DNA from: Streptomyces sp. CB01201
GTDB taxonomy: Bacteria > Actinomycetota > Actinomycetes > Streptomycetales > Streptomycetaceae
Reading direction: 5' to 3'
NCBI RefSeq assembly: GCF_002803085.1
Contig: NZ_NNBJ01000002.1
Location: 577,023 to 641,022 of the forward strand
DNA: 64,000 nt
How positions within the stretch are numbered: position 1 is the first letter of the stretch; the number at the start of each line of letters is the position of its first letter. The translations under genes and the position numbers were made by a program. Shown here in pieces: positions 38,236 to 49,435 of this stretch. The notes beneath the pieces were generated by a model. That model was not told the DNA's origin. It worked only from the letters and a program-made list of their open reading frames with translations, and did not search any database.

Positions 38236-38262
38236 TACGGGTGCGTAACCTACGGCAACGTA
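38236..38262. promoter_or_regulatory. Tandem inverted repeats TACG-N4-CGTA upstream of the desaturase
   Basis: TACG-GGTG-CGTA (38236-38247) and TACG-GCAA-CGTA (38251-38262) are spaced exactly 15 bp. They lie 47-73 bp upstream of the desaturase ATG and 144-170 bp before ppc. The arrangement suggests two dimers of a TetR protein. Confidence 0.55.
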
Positions 38263-38405
38263 AGTATGGCAGCGCCACGGCTGGGGACAAGAGCCCGTGA
38301 CGGCGGGGCGGAACGGGACACCTATCCTGGGTGTCGTCGGACAGCGCGGTCCGCAAGCCTCCAGAACCCTCCAGACGTGCTCAAACACTGCAAGGAGCCG
38401 CACCT

Positions 38406-41135
<2,730 letters not shown>

Positions 41136-41604
41136 CCCCGGCCCGGGTTTTCGCCCCACCCCGCCCCTTCCCGCAACCCTCCGGGGGATGTAGGGAGGGG
41201 CGGGGCCCGTTCCCGGGGCTCCGCCCCGGACCCGTTCGCGCCTGAACGGCGCTCGCACCTACAGGGGCGCGGGGCTGTGACAGTGCGCGGCTCCGCCGCG
41301 GTGGGCGCGATCGGTGGACCCCGGTTCACCTACAGGGGCGCGGGGCTGTGACGTCTGCGCGGCTCCGCCGCGGTGGGCGCGATCGGTGGGCCCTGGTTCC
41401 CCTACAGGGGCGCGAGGAACTGCGCGAGCAACCACGCACGGCCCGCGCAAGAAGGCGGGTTTCAGGGGCGCGGGGAACTGCGCAAACAGGCCGCACGGTC
41501 CGCAGGCGGGAGGGGGTCGCGGGGCGCGGGGAACTGCGCGAACCGGTGGGACCGCGCGGGGTGCGAGGGGGCGGGCGCCGCTCCGGGGCGTGAGGAGCAG
41601 AGGG
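41136..41604. other. 469-bp repeat-rich region after ppc
   Basis: No coding sequence is supported. It has a GC-rich imperfect inverted repeat (41140-41250), a 71/72-bp tandem repeat (41257-41400) and inverted copies of the dispersed 20-mer (AGGGGCGCGAGGAACTGCGC at 41406, others at 41464 and about 41520). Confidence 0.75.
41257..41400 (+). repeat. 71/72-bp tandem repeat, two copies
   Basis: Units begin at 41257 and 41328 (ACCTACAGGGGCGCGGGGCT) and a third truncated one at 41400. Each carries GCGCGGCTCCGCCGCGGTGG and CGATCGGTGG. The two full copies differ at only a few positions. Confidence 0.85.
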
Positions 41605-42072
41605 CTACAGGGCGATGAACGCCGAGGCCATCGCGGCGGCGCCGAGGAGCCCCACCGCCCACGCCGTCCGCGGCATCCGCAAACCCCCCGCGACCAGCAG
41701 CGAGGCCAGGAGCAGCGCTCCGGCCAGGGGGAGCCAGGCGTACAGCAGGCCAGCGAGGCCGCTGCGTACCGCCTGGGTCGTGCCCGGCTTCAGGACCACC
41801 GGCAGATCGTCGCCCCGCCGAGCCGCCACCGACTCCGTGATCGTCACACGGGCGTGCGCGGCGGACCCGGGCGAGGGCGCGTACCGCCCGGTGCACACGT
41901 CGTCCGCGCAGGACGTCACCGTCAGCCGCCCGTGATCGCGCCCCTTCGACAGCATCACGTGCTGAGCCGTGCCCCACGACGACCAGAACCCGGCCACCAC
42001 GAGCACCACGGCGACCAGGCCCGCCGCGGCCCGCACCACGACCAGCAAGAACGTACGGCTCCGCTTCGTCAT
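41605..42072 (-). CDS. Hypothetical membrane protein
   Basis: 155 residues: N-terminal helix (about 10-32), a 60-residue extracytoplasmic loop with a Cys pair (TSCADDVCTGRY), then two C-terminal helices (105-130, 135-152). It resembles widespread Streptomyces unknown proteins; no function can be given. ATG 42072 chosen; AGGA about 10 nt upstream. Confidence 0.7.
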   Translation of the reverse strand: MTKRSRTFLLVVVRAAAGLVAVVLVVAGFWSSWGTAQHVMLSKGRDHGRLTVTSCADDVCTGRYAPSPGSAAHARVTITESVAARRGDDLPVVLKPGTTQAVRSGLAGLLYAWLPLAGALLLASLLVAGGLRMPRTAWAVGLLGAAAMASAFIAL

Positions 42073-42163
42073 GGGGCCGGATCCTGGCGGCAATGACCGC
42101 GCACGGTCAAACCCTGGCCGGAGCCGACGGCCCCTTTGGGAGCCGTTGTCGGGAGTTATCAGG

Positions 42164-42760
42164 TCAGGAGTTGTACGTCGACTGGGCCCGCTCCAGGCCC
42201 TCGATCACCAGCGCCTCGGCCGCATCCGCCGCCCGGTCCACGAAGTACCCCAGTTCCTTGCGCTCCGTGGAGGAGAAGTCCTTCAGGACGAAGTCCGCCA
42301 CCTGCATCCGCCCCGGCGGGCGCCCGATGCCGAACCGTACCCGGTGATAGTCCGCGCCCAGCGACTTGGTGATCGACTTCAGACCGTTGTGCCCGTTGTC
42401 CCCGCCGCCCAGCTTCAGCCGCAGCACTCCGTAGTCGATGTCCAACTCGTCATGAATCGCAACGATGTTGGCGACCGGCACCTTGTAGAAGTCGCGCAGC
42501 GCGGTCACCGGCCCGCCCGACAGGTTCATGTACGACATCGGCTTCGCAAGGACCACCCGGCGGTTCAGCGGGCCCGGCGGACCGATCCGCCCCTCCACCA
42601 CCTGCGCCCGCGCCTTGTGCGCCTTGAACCGGCCGCCGATCCGCTCGGCGAGCAGGTCCGCCACCATGAACCCGACGTTGTGCCGGTTCGCGGTGTACTC
42701 CGGACCCGGATTGCCCAGGCCCACGATCAGCCAGGGTGCGTTCGCGTCGTCGGTCGTCAT
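42164..42760 (-). CDS. pth: Peptidyl-tRNA hydrolase
   Basis: 198 residues. Releases peptides from tRNA after abortive translation. Motifs: [21 protein letters not shown] (catalytic His in RHNVG), [19 protein letters not shown] segment [11 protein letters not shown] (catalytic Asp) and [10 protein letters not shown]. The ATG at 42760 has GAGGAG 11 nt upstream. It lies downstream of rplY with a terminator between, and its 5' region carries an 18-bp direct repeat. Confidence 0.95.
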   Translation of the reverse strand: MTTDDANAPWLIVGLGNPGPEYTANRHNVGFMVADLLAERIGGRFKAHKARAQVVEGRIGPPGPLNRRVVLAKPMSYMNLSGGPVTALRDFYKVPVANIVAIHDELDIDYGVLRLKLGGGDNGHNGLKSITKSLGADYHRVRFGIGRPPGRMQVADFVLKDFSSTERKELGYFVDRAADAAEALVIEGLERAQSTYNS

Positions 42761-42780
42761 GGGGGCTGCGTCTCCTCGGT

Positions 42781-42825
42781 CACGTACAGCGGGAACAACA
42801 CGTACAGCAGGAACAACACGTACAC
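42781..42825 (-). repeat. 18-bp direct repeat in the pth leader
   Basis: CACGTACAGCGGGAACAA (42781-42798) and CACGTACAGCAGGAACAA (42799-42816) are adjacent, followed by CACGTACA (42817). They sit between the rplY terminator and the pth start codon. Confidence 0.8.
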
Positions 42826-42831
42826 AGAAAA

Positions 42832-42867
42832 ACGGGGCGGCGGGCCAAGTGCGGCCCGCCGCCCCGT
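42832..42867 (-). terminator. Terminator of rplY
   Basis: 15-bp perfect stem (ACGGGGCGGCGGGCC with its complement at 42853-42867), 6-nt loop, directly downstream of rplY on the minus strand. Confidence 0.85.
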
Positions 42868-42909
42868 CGGAGTCCGTGCCCGGCACGGATCTCAGGCAGA
42901 GCGTGCGGC

Positions 42910-43497
42910 TCAGGCCTCGGCGCCCTCGGCGTCCTCGGTCTCGGCAGCCGGCTCCTCGGCCTGCGCGGCCAGGATCTGGATGACGACGGCCTCGGGGTCG
43001 GTGACCAGGGTGGTGCCGGCCGGCAGCTTGATGTCCTTGGCGTGGATGGCCGCGCCGGCCTCAAGGCCCTCGATGGAGACGGAGACGGAGGTCGGGATGT
43101 GGGTGGCCTCGGCCTCGACGGAGATCGTGTTCAGCACGTTCTCGACGAGGAAGCTGCCCGGGGCCAGGTCGCCCTCGGTCTCGACCGCGATCTCGACCGT
43201 GACCTTCTCGCCCTTCTTGACGAGCAGCAGGTCGACGTGGACCAGGAAGCCCTTGATGGCGTCACGCTGGACGGCCTTCGGGATCGCGAGCTCGGTCTTG
43301 CCGTCGATGTCCAGGGACAGCAGGACGTTCGCGGTACGCAGCGCGAGCAGCAGGTCGTGGCCCGGCAGGGTGACGTGGACCGGCTCGGTGCCGTGACCGT
43401 AGATGACGCCGGGAACCTTGTTCTCGCGGCGGATGGTGCGCGCGGCACCCTTGCCGAAGCTGGTACGGACCTCAGCGGAAAGCTTGACCTCGGACAT
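42910..43497 (-). CDS. rplY: 50S ribosomal protein L25 (general stress protein Ctc)
   Basis: 195 residues. L25-type N-terminal domain ([28 protein letters not shown]) that binds 5S rRNA, plus the Ctc/TL5 C-terminal domain (about 95-175), ending in an acidic Glu/Ala-rich tail. GAGGAG 6 nt before ATG 43497. Upstream of pth as in many actinobacteria. Confidence 0.95.
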   Translation of the reverse strand: MSEVKLSAEVRTSFGKGAARTIRRENKVPGVIYGHGTEPVHVTLPGHDLLLALRTANVLLSLDIDGKTELAIPKAVQRDAIKGFLVHVDLLLVKKGEKVTVEIAVETEGDLAPGSFLVENVLNTISVEAEATHIPTSVSVSIEGLEAGAAIHAKDIKLPAGTTLVTDPEAVVIQILAAQAEEPAAETEDAEGAEA

Positions 43498-43703
43498 GTG
43501 CACTCCTCGTAAAAGTGATCCAGAAAAAGTGGTCACCCGGCCACGACTGGCCTGCTACGAAGAGCGCGTCGATAACGGACCGCCGTACCCCAGGTACGGC
43601 CTCCCTCGCCGAGCAACTGACCCAGAGTACCCGGCCACCCCCCGGCCGCCCAATTGGATCAACCCCGGGCCCGGGGCGGAACGGGCTTATCGAAGACGAC
43701 TCC

Positions 43704-43722
43704 ATAGGCGTTCGCCTATTCT
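43704..43722 (+). promoter_or_regulatory. Palindrome overlapping the leaderless lysR promoter
   Basis: ATAGGCG-TT-CGCCTAT (43704-43719) is a perfect 16-bp palindrome that overlaps the -10 TATTCT (43717-43722), which ends 8 nt before ATG 43731. No Shine-Dalgarno is present. This looks like an autoregulatory site. Confidence 0.65.
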
Positions 43723-43730
43723 TGCTGTTC

Positions 43731-44681
43731 ATGGACCTGCTGCTGCACCTCAGGTACTTCCGCACCGTCGCCGAGGAACAGCACTTCGGCCGCGCCGCCG
43801 AACGCCTGCGCGTCGCCCAGCCCTCCCTGTCCCAGCGCATCCAGCGCCTGGAGCGCGAACTCGGCGTCCGCCTCCTGGACCGCGGCCGCACCGGCGCCAC
43901 CCTCACCCCCGCCGGCCGCCTCGTCCTGGCCGAAACCGACGCCCTGCTCGACGCCGCCGACCGGCTGCGCACCCTCGTCGGCCGCGTCCAGGGCGGCGCC
44001 GCCGGCACCCTGCGCGCCGCCGTCCCGCCCCAGCTCGGCGGCGCCACCGTCGCCGCCCTGCTCACCGCCTACCGCGAACGCAGCCCCGGCGGCGAACTCG
44101 ACCTGCGCGAACTCACCACCGCCGAACTGACCGCCGAACTCGCCGCGGGCACCCTCGACGCCGGCATCGTCCGCCACCCCTGCCCCGCCACCGGCCTCGG
44201 CTTTGGCCCCCAGCTCCACCAGCCCCTCGGCGCCCTCCTCGCCGACCAGGACCCCCTCGCCGCACACCCCGAGATCGACGTTGCCGACCTCGACGGCCGC
44301 GAACTCGTCCTCTTCCCCCGCCCCACCGCCCCCGCCCTGCACGACGAAACCCTCACCGCCTGCGCCCGCCACGGCTGCACCCCCGGCGCCGTACGCGAAG
44401 TCGCCGGCATCGAATTCACCCGCGCCCTCATCCTGTCCGGCACCCACGTCGCCGCCCTCGTGCCCCGGCCCGCCCCCGAACCCGGCACCACCTGGCGCCC
44501 GTTGCGCGGCAACCCCGTCACCTGGCGCACCTCCACCGCCTGGCCCGCCGGCCGCGACGGACCCGCCGTGCACCTGTTCACCGAGGCCGCCCACGACGTC
44601 CTGCGCGAACACGCCGGGCTCCTCCCCACCGCCACCCCGCGGCGCCTGTTCCCCCGCCCCGCATCGGAGTTCCCGCTGTGA
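43731..44681 (+). CDS. LysR family regulator
   Basis: 316 residues. The winged helix covers MDLLLHLRYFRTVAEEQHFGRAAERLRVAQPSLSQRIQRLERELGVRLL; the effector-binding domain follows. The gene overlaps the downstream beta-lactamase-like gene by 4 nt (GTGA), suggesting both are controlled by the palindrome at 43704. Effector unknown. LysR regulators of beta-lactamase genes are known in S. cacaoi; whether this is the same type cannot be decided here. Confidence 0.9.
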   Translation: MDLLLHLRYFRTVAEEQHFGRAAERLRVAQPSLSQRIQRLERELGVRLLDRGRTGATLTPAGRLVLAETDALLDAADRLRTLVGRVQGGAAGTLRAAVPPQLGGATVAALLTAYRERSPGGELDLRELTTAELTAELAAGTLDAGIVRHPCPATGLGFGPQLHQPLGALLADQDPLAAHPEIDVADLDGRELVLFPRPTAPALHDETLTACARHGCTPGAVREVAGIEFTRALILSGTHVAALVPRPAPEPGTTWRPLRGNPVTWRTSTAWPAGRDGPAVHLFTEAAHDVLREHAGLLPTATPRRLFPRPASEFPL

Positions 44682-45565
44682 ACACCCCCGTACGCGGCCG
44701 CATCACCGCCGCCCTCACCGACGCCGGCCTCGGCGGAGCACTCTGCGCCACCGACATCGACACCGGCGCCACCGTCGCCCTGGCCGCCGACACCCCCGTC
44801 TCCACCGCCAGCGTCCACAAGCTGTGCCTCGTCGCCACCCTCTACCGCGAAGCCGCCGCCGGACGCCTCGACCCCACCACCCCCGTCGACATCCCCGCCG
44901 GCGCCCGCGCACCCGGGCCCACCGGACTCGCCGTCATGCGCGACGCCGCCCGGCTCAGCCTGCGCGACCTCGCCTCGCTCGCCGTCGCCGTCAGCGACAA
45001 CGCCGCCGCCGACGTCCTCTGGGACCACCTCGGCCTCGACACCGTCAACGCCACCATGAACGCCCTCGGCCTGACCCGAACCGTCGCCGTCCACAACCAG
45101 GCCGGCCTCTACGCCACGATGGTCGCCGACACCGGCGACGGCGGCCCCGCCGCCCTCGTCGACCCCGCCGCCGTCGCCCGCCTCAGCGTCCTCGACCCCG
45201 CCCGCACCAACCGCTCCACACCCCGCGAGATCGCCGCCCTGCTCACCGCCATCTGGCGCGACGAAGTCTGCGCGGGGGCCTGGGGCGAGGAACTCCGGGC
45301 CGTCCTCGGCGTCCAGGCCTGGAGCCACCGGCTCGCCTCCGGCTTCCCCTTCGACGACGTACGCGTCAGCGGCAAGACCGGCACCCTGCCCACCCAGCGC
45401 CACGAGGCCGGCGTCGTCGAATACCCCGACGGCGGCCGCTACGCCGTCGCCGTGTTCACCCGCGCCGCCTCCACCGCGGCCACCCTGCCCGCCGCCGACG
45501 CCGCCATCGGGCGCGCCGCGCGGGTCGCGGTGGACGCGCTGCGCAACGGCCGGGAGCGGGCCTGA
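44678..45565 (+). CDS. Class A beta-lactamase-like serine hydrolase without signal peptide
   Basis: 295 residues. SVHK (Ser45-Lys48), SDN (106-108) and KTG (233-235) are present in order with class A spacing. Two points are odd. There is no signal peptide or membrane segment: the protein begins MNTPVRGRITAALTDAGLGG. And no Glu-x-x-x-Asn omega-loop motif is found in the expected region (140-180), where class A enzymes carry the deacylating Glu166. It may be an intracellular esterase or peptidase. GTG 44678 is coupled to the LysR stop. Confidence 0.85.
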   Translation: MNTPVRGRITAALTDAGLGGALCATDIDTGATVALAADTPVSTASVHKLCLVATLYREAAAGRLDPTTPVDIPAGARAPGPTGLAVMRDAARLSLRDLASLAVAVSDNAAADVLWDHLGLDTVNATMNALGLTRTVAVHNQAGLYATMVADTGDGGPAALVDPAAVARLSVLDPARTNRSTPREIAALLTAIWRDEVCAGAWGEELRAVLGVQAWSHRLASGFPFDDVRVSGKTGTLPTQRHEAGVVEYPDGGRYAVAVFTRAASTAATLPAADAAIGRAARVAVDALRNGRERA

Positions 45566-45590
45566 AGAAGGCACGCGCGGGTATGAAGAA

Positions 45591-45618
45591 GGGCCGCGTC
45601 CGAAACCGGACGCGGCCC
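45591..45618. terminator. Bidirectional terminator between beta-lactamase-like gene and prs
   Basis: GGGCCGCGTCCG-AAAC-CGGACGCGGCCC: 12-bp perfect stem, 4-nt loop, between convergent genes. Confidence 0.85.
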
Positions 45619-45638
45619 CAACTCCCAGCAGATTAAGG

Positions 45639-46613
45639 CTAGTTCTCCTCGAAGAGGCTCGTCACCGAGCCGTCCTCGAACACCTCGCGCACCGCGCGGG
45701 CGATCGACGGAGCGATCGACAGCACCGTGATCTTGTCGAGCTCCAGATCCGAGGGATCCGGCAGCGTGTTCGTGAACACGAACTCGCTCACCTTGGAGTT
45801 CTTCAGACGGTCCGCGGCCGGACCCGACAGGATGCCGTGCGTGGCCGTCACGATGACGTCCTCCGCACCGTGCGCGAACAACGCGTCCGCGGCGGCGCAG
45901 ATCGTGCCGCCCGTGTCGATCATGTCGTCCACCAGGACGCAGACACGGCCCTTCACATCACCGACGACCTCGTGCACCGTCACCGTGTTCGCGACTTCCT
46001 TGTCACGGCGCTTGTGCACGATCGCCAGCGGCGCGTCCAGGCGGTCGCACCAGCGGTCCGCGACCCGCACCCGGCCCGCGTCCGGAGACACGATCGTCAG
46101 CTTCGAGCGGTCGACCTTCGCGCCCACGTAGTCCGCGAGGACCGGCAGCGCCGTCAGATGATCCACCGGACCGTCGAAGAAGCCCTGGATCTGGTCCGTG
46201 TGCAGATCGACCGTGAGGATGCGGTCCGCACCCGCGGTCTTCAGCAGATCGGCCACCAGCCGCGCCGAGATCGGCTCACGGCCCTTGTGCTTCTTGTCCT
46301 GACGGGCATAGCCGTACGACGGAACGATCACGGTGATGGATCGCGCCGACGCCCGCTTCAGGGCGTCGATCATGATCAGCTGCTCCATGATCCACTTGTT
46401 GATCGGAGCCGTGTGGCTCTGGATCAGGAAGCAGTCCGCACCACGCGCCGACTCCTGGAAACGAACGTAGATCTCACCGTTCGCGAAGTCGAAGGCCTTC
46501 GTCGGCACGAGGCCCACACCCAACTGGTGCGCAACCTCCTCGGCCAGCTCGGGGTGGGCGCGGCCGGAGAAGAGCATCAGCTTCTTCTCGCCGGTCGTCT
46601 TGATCCCGGTCAC
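45639..46613 (-). CDS. prs: Ribose-phosphate pyrophosphokinase
   Basis: 324 residues. Makes PRPP from ribose-5-phosphate and ATP for nucleotide, His and Trp synthesis. Motifs: FANGEIYVRFQES, YGYARQDKKHKGREPISA (flexible loop), TVDLHTDQIQGFF, VSPDAGRVRVADRW and the PRPP-binding VCVLVDDMIDTGGTI. GTG 46613 has GAGGAG about 8 nt upstream. It is downstream of glmU on the same strand (117-bp gap). Confidence 0.96.
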   Translation of the reverse strand: MTGIKTTGEKKLMLFSGRAHPELAEEVAHQLGVGLVPTKAFDFANGEIYVRFQESARGADCFLIQSHTAPINKWIMEQLIMIDALKRASARSITVIVPSYGYARQDKKHKGREPISARLVADLLKTAGADRILTVDLHTDQIQGFFDGPVDHLTALPVLADYVGAKVDRSKLTIVSPDAGRVRVADRWCDRLDAPLAIVHKRRDKEVANTVTVHEVVGDVKGRVCVLVDDMIDTGGTICAAADALFAHGAEDVIVTATHGILSGPAADRLKNSKVSEFVFTNTLPDPSDLELDKITVLSIAPSIARAVREVFEDGSVTSLFEEN

Positions 46614-46730
46614 AGCACAGTCTCCTCAGACGTGTTCGATGCTGCTGCACCCGCGCGGTCCCTTTCGCGGCGAGCCAGCCGAATATGTGCACCTATCACG
46701 GTAGCCCGAGAAAGGCGCACCCGAATCCGG

Positions 46731-48179
46731 TCAGTTCTCCCCGCCCGACTGCTCGGCCGCAGCCTGAGCAGCCTGCGCGGCAGCACTTCCCGGACGCTTA
46801 CGCTCCACCCAACCCTCGATATTCCGCTGCTGGCCCCGGGCGACGGCCAGCGAACCGGGCGGCACATCCTTCGTGATGACCGAACCCGCGGCGGTGTAGG
46901 CACCGTCCCCCACTGTGACGGGAGCAACAAACATGTTGTCCGAACCCGTCTTGCAGTGTGAGCCGATCGTCGTGTGATGCTTCGCCTCACCGTCGTAGTT
47001 CACGAACACACTGGCCGCGCCGATGTTCGTGTACTCACCGATCGTCGCGTCACCCACGTACGACAGATGCGGAACCTTCGTCCCCTCACCGATCGACGCG
47101 TTCTTCGTCTCCACGTACGTACCGATCTTGGCCTTCGCCCCGAGCCGCGTCCCCGGCCGCAGATAGGCGAACGGACCGACCGTCGCACCCTCGCCCACCT
47201 CGGAGTCGAACGACACCGCGTTGTCGACCCGCGCGCCCCGGCCCACCACCGTGTTCGTCAGACGCGAATTGGGACCCACCTCGGCACCGGACGCCAGATG
47301 CGTCGACCCCAGCAACTGCGTCCCCGGAAGCACCACCGCGTCCTGCTCGAACGTCACCTGCACATCCACGAACGTCGTGGCCGGATCCACCACCGTCACA
47401 CCCGCGAGCATCGCCCGCTCCAGCAGCCGGTCGTTCAACAGACGGCGCGCCTCGGACAACTGCACCCGGTTGTTGATCCCCAGGATCTCCCGGAAGTCCC
47501 CCGCCAGCGACGCACCCACCCGGTGCCCCGCCTCCCGCAGGATCCCCAGCACGTCCGTCAGGTACTCCTCGCCCTGACTGTTGTCCGTACGCACCTTGCC
47601 CAACGCGTCCGCGAGCAGCGCACCGTCGAACGCGAACACACCCGAGTTGATCTCACGGATCGCGCGCTGCGCCTCGGAGGCGTCCTTGTGCTCGACGATC
47701 GCGGTCACCGCACCCGACACGTCGTCGCGCACGATGCGGCCGTAGCCGGTCGAGTCGGCGACCTCGGCGGTCAGCACGGTCACCGCGTTGCGGTCGTTCT
47801 CGTGCGTACGGGTCAGCTCCGCCAGCGTCGCGCCGGTCAGCAGCGGGGTGTCGCCGCACACCACGACGACCGTGCCCTCGATGGACTGGCCCAGCTCCTC
47901 CAGCGCCATCCGCACCGCGTGCCCGGTGCCGTTCTGCTCGTACTGCACCGCCGTGCGCACTCCGGCGTCGATCGCGCCCAGGTGGGCGGAGACCTGCTCG
48001 CGGGCATGGCCGACGACCACGACGAGGTGCTCGGGATCCAGCTCACGGGAGGCTGCCACGACGTGCCCGACGAGCGAGCGCCCGCAGATCTCGTGCAGAA
48101 CCTTGGGAGTGGCCGACTTCATGCGGGTGCCCTCACCCGCGGCGAGGACGACGACGGCGGCCGGGCGGGTTGCGCTCAC
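46731..48179 (-). CDS. glmU: Bifunctional GlmU (GlcNAc-1-P uridylyltransferase / glucosamine-1-P acetyltransferase)
   Basis: 482 residues. N-terminal uridylyltransferase (VVLAAGEGTRMKSATPKVLHE, QYEQNGTGHAVR, CGDTPLL) and a C-terminal left-handed beta-helix (AYLRPGTRLGAKAKIGTYVETKNASIG, catalytic His in VPHLSYVGDATIG), followed by an Ala/Gln-rich tail (about 30 residues). Makes UDP-GlcNAc for peptidoglycan. GTG 48179, AAGGG 8 nt upstream. prs follows on the same strand. Confidence 0.96.
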   Translation of the reverse strand: MSATRPAAVVVLAAGEGTRMKSATPKVLHEICGRSLVGHVVAASRELDPEHLVVVVGHAREQVSAHLGAIDAGVRTAVQYEQNGTGHAVRMALEELGQSIEGTVVVVCGDTPLLTGATLAELTRTHENDRNAVTVLTAEVADSTGYGRIVRDDVSGAVTAIVEHKDASEAQRAIREINSGVFAFDGALLADALGKVRTDNSQGEEYLTDVLGILREAGHRVGASLAGDFREILGINNRVQLSEARRLLNDRLLERAMLAGVTVVDPATTFVDVQVTFEQDAVVLPGTQLLGSTHLASGAEVGPNSRLTNTVVGRGARVDNAVSFDSEVGEGATVGPFAYLRPGTRLGAKAKIGTYVETKNASIGEGTKVPHLSYVGDATIGEYTNIGAASVFVNYDGEAKHHTTIGSHCKTGSDNMFVAPVTVGDGAYTAAGSVITKDVPPGSLAVARGQQRNIEGWVERKRPGSAAAQAAQAAAEQSGGEN

Positions 48180-48269
48180 GGAGGTGCCCTTCGGCTTCGG
48201 GGGGTGGACACCCGAAGGATACCGGGGGGCTTCGCGGATGAAATCGGGGTGGGGGCTGGGGAAATGCGG

Positions 48270-48299
48270 CGGGTCCTGACTGGTGTCAGTCAGGACCCG
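48270..48299 (-). terminator. Hairpin downstream of tRNA-Gln
   Basis: CGGGTCCTGACT (48270-48281) pairs with AGTCAGGACCCG (48288-48299), 12 bp from the tRNA 3' end on the minus strand. Confidence 0.8.
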
Positions 48300-48310
48300 T
48301 GATCGCGATG

Positions 48311-48382
48311 CTCCCCCGCCAGGACTCGAACCCGGACATAGGGCACCAAAAGCCCCAGTGCTGCCAATTACACCACGGGGGA
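48311..48382 (-). tRNA. tRNA-Gln (anticodon TTG)
   Basis: 72-nt cloverleaf on the minus strand: acceptor TCCCCCG/CGGGGGA with discriminator G, anticodon loop TTTTGGT (TTG), T-arm GGTTCGAGTCC. CCA is not encoded. It lies between glmU and the HTH gene. Confidence 0.95.
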
Positions 48383-48409
48383 TGGAAACCGGCTAAACCG
48401 GACATTCGG

Positions 48410-49270
48410 TCAGGTTGCCGGATGGGCACCCAACACTATGCCGTACCAAGCGCCTTCCATGCGACGGTATAGATGAGCACCTTTCGTCACGTAGACCACC
48501 AAACACCCCCGGTATGCCTCTGCGGTGTTCTTCCGCTTGGTGCGCGGGTTGTGCTTCTTGAGGGTGGCTCGCTGGAAGACGGGGACATCGACGCCCGCCA
48601 GTTCGGCCCAGAACTCCTCGGCCCCGGCCGCGTCACCGGACTCGTGAATGCTGACGCGGAAGCGCATCCGCTCGCGCGAGACTCCCAGCAGCTCCAGCCA
48701 TCGCAGGTACACCTTGATCACGTTGGGATCGCTGTTGATGAATTGCAGCTGCTCGGTGCGGCGGTAGGTCTTGTCCTTGGCTCCCTCGGCCCAGTACAGC
48801 GCGACACCCACCATGAACAGCTCCCGGTCCGACAGCCGTCCGATCTCGTCACGCGCAGCTCTCTTGGTCTCCTGGCGCTCCTCGTCCCGGGCTGCGCGCA
48901 GGCGCGCGAGACCCTCGTTCATCAGGGCATGTCGTTCGTCGTCGGTGTAGCGAGGTTCAGGCTTCGGGAGGTCGCGGACCCAAAGCGATATCGAGCTCTT
49001 CGAGCAGCCGAGCTCGGCTTGGATCTGGTCGTACGTCATGCCCTCTGCGCGGAGTGTCCTCGCCCGGTCGCGCAGGTCGTCCTTGGCGTTCGGCCGCTTC
49101 GTCCATTCCGGCGCGGGCTCGCCCTTCACCAGGCGGTGGAGGAGGTCGTTGTTGTGGATGCGCAGACGGTCGCGGATCTGCCGCAGGCTGAGCCCCTCGC
49201 GCCGCAGCGCCATCGCCTGCCGCCGCAGGCCCTCGAAGTCGGCGTATTTGCCGGGTGTGGCTGATGTCAT
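48410..49270 (-). CDS. HTH protein, possibly with a LAGLIDADG-like domain, next to tRNA-Gln
   Basis: 286 residues. Two helix-turn-helix-like segments: EGLSLRQIRDRLRIHNNDLL (about 29-48) and EGMTYDQIQAELGCSKSSIS (about 77-96). A C-terminal region (150-280) has GVALYWAEGAKDK and LQFINSDPNVIKVYLRWLEL, a pattern seen in small proteins that combine HTH with LAGLIDADG-type homing-endonuclease folds. It lies 27 bp from the 5' end of the tRNA gene, on its strand, and has somewhat less extreme GC than its neighbours. Function unknown; it may be a mobile-element relic or a domesticated DNA-binding protein. Confidence 0.7.
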   Translation of the reverse strand: MTSATPGKYADFEGLRRQAMALRREGLSLRQIRDRLRIHNNDLLHRLVKGEPAPEWTKRPNAKDDLRDRARTLRAEGMTYDQIQAELGCSKSSISLWVRDLPKPEPRYTDDERHALMNEGLARLRAARDEERQETKRAARDEIGRLSDRELFMVGVALYWAEGAKDKTYRRTEQLQFINSDPNVIKVYLRWLELLGVSRERMRFRVSIHESGDAAGAEEFWAELAGVDVPVFQRATLKKHNPRTKRKNTAEAYRGCLVVYVTKGAHLYRRMEGAWYGIVLGAHPAT

Positions 49271-49422
49271 ACGGACACGTTCGTCCGGCGTCCGGATGCG
49301 CGCTCGAATATCCGGTTGATTCACCGGATCGTAGGATTCATACCGCTTCACGGCGTGTTGGGGAGGATTCTGTGCAGCACGCGCGGGACGAAAGCCATAG
49401 GAAAATCGTTCGCGCCCGCCCG

Positions 49423-49428
49423 TAGTCT
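49423..49428 (+). promoter_or_regulatory. Leaderless-type -10 of the histidine kinase gene
   Basis: TAGTCT ends 7 nt before ATG 49436. The GGGAG after it lies only 2 nt from the ATG, too close to act as a normal Shine-Dalgarno. Confidence 0.4.
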
Positions 49429-49435
49429 GGGAGCC

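Noticed and set aside
48311..48382. tRNA-Gln as an att site of an integrative element
   Set aside because: No integrase gene and no second copy of the tRNA 3' end were seen in the window; the adjacent gene lies on the 5' side.
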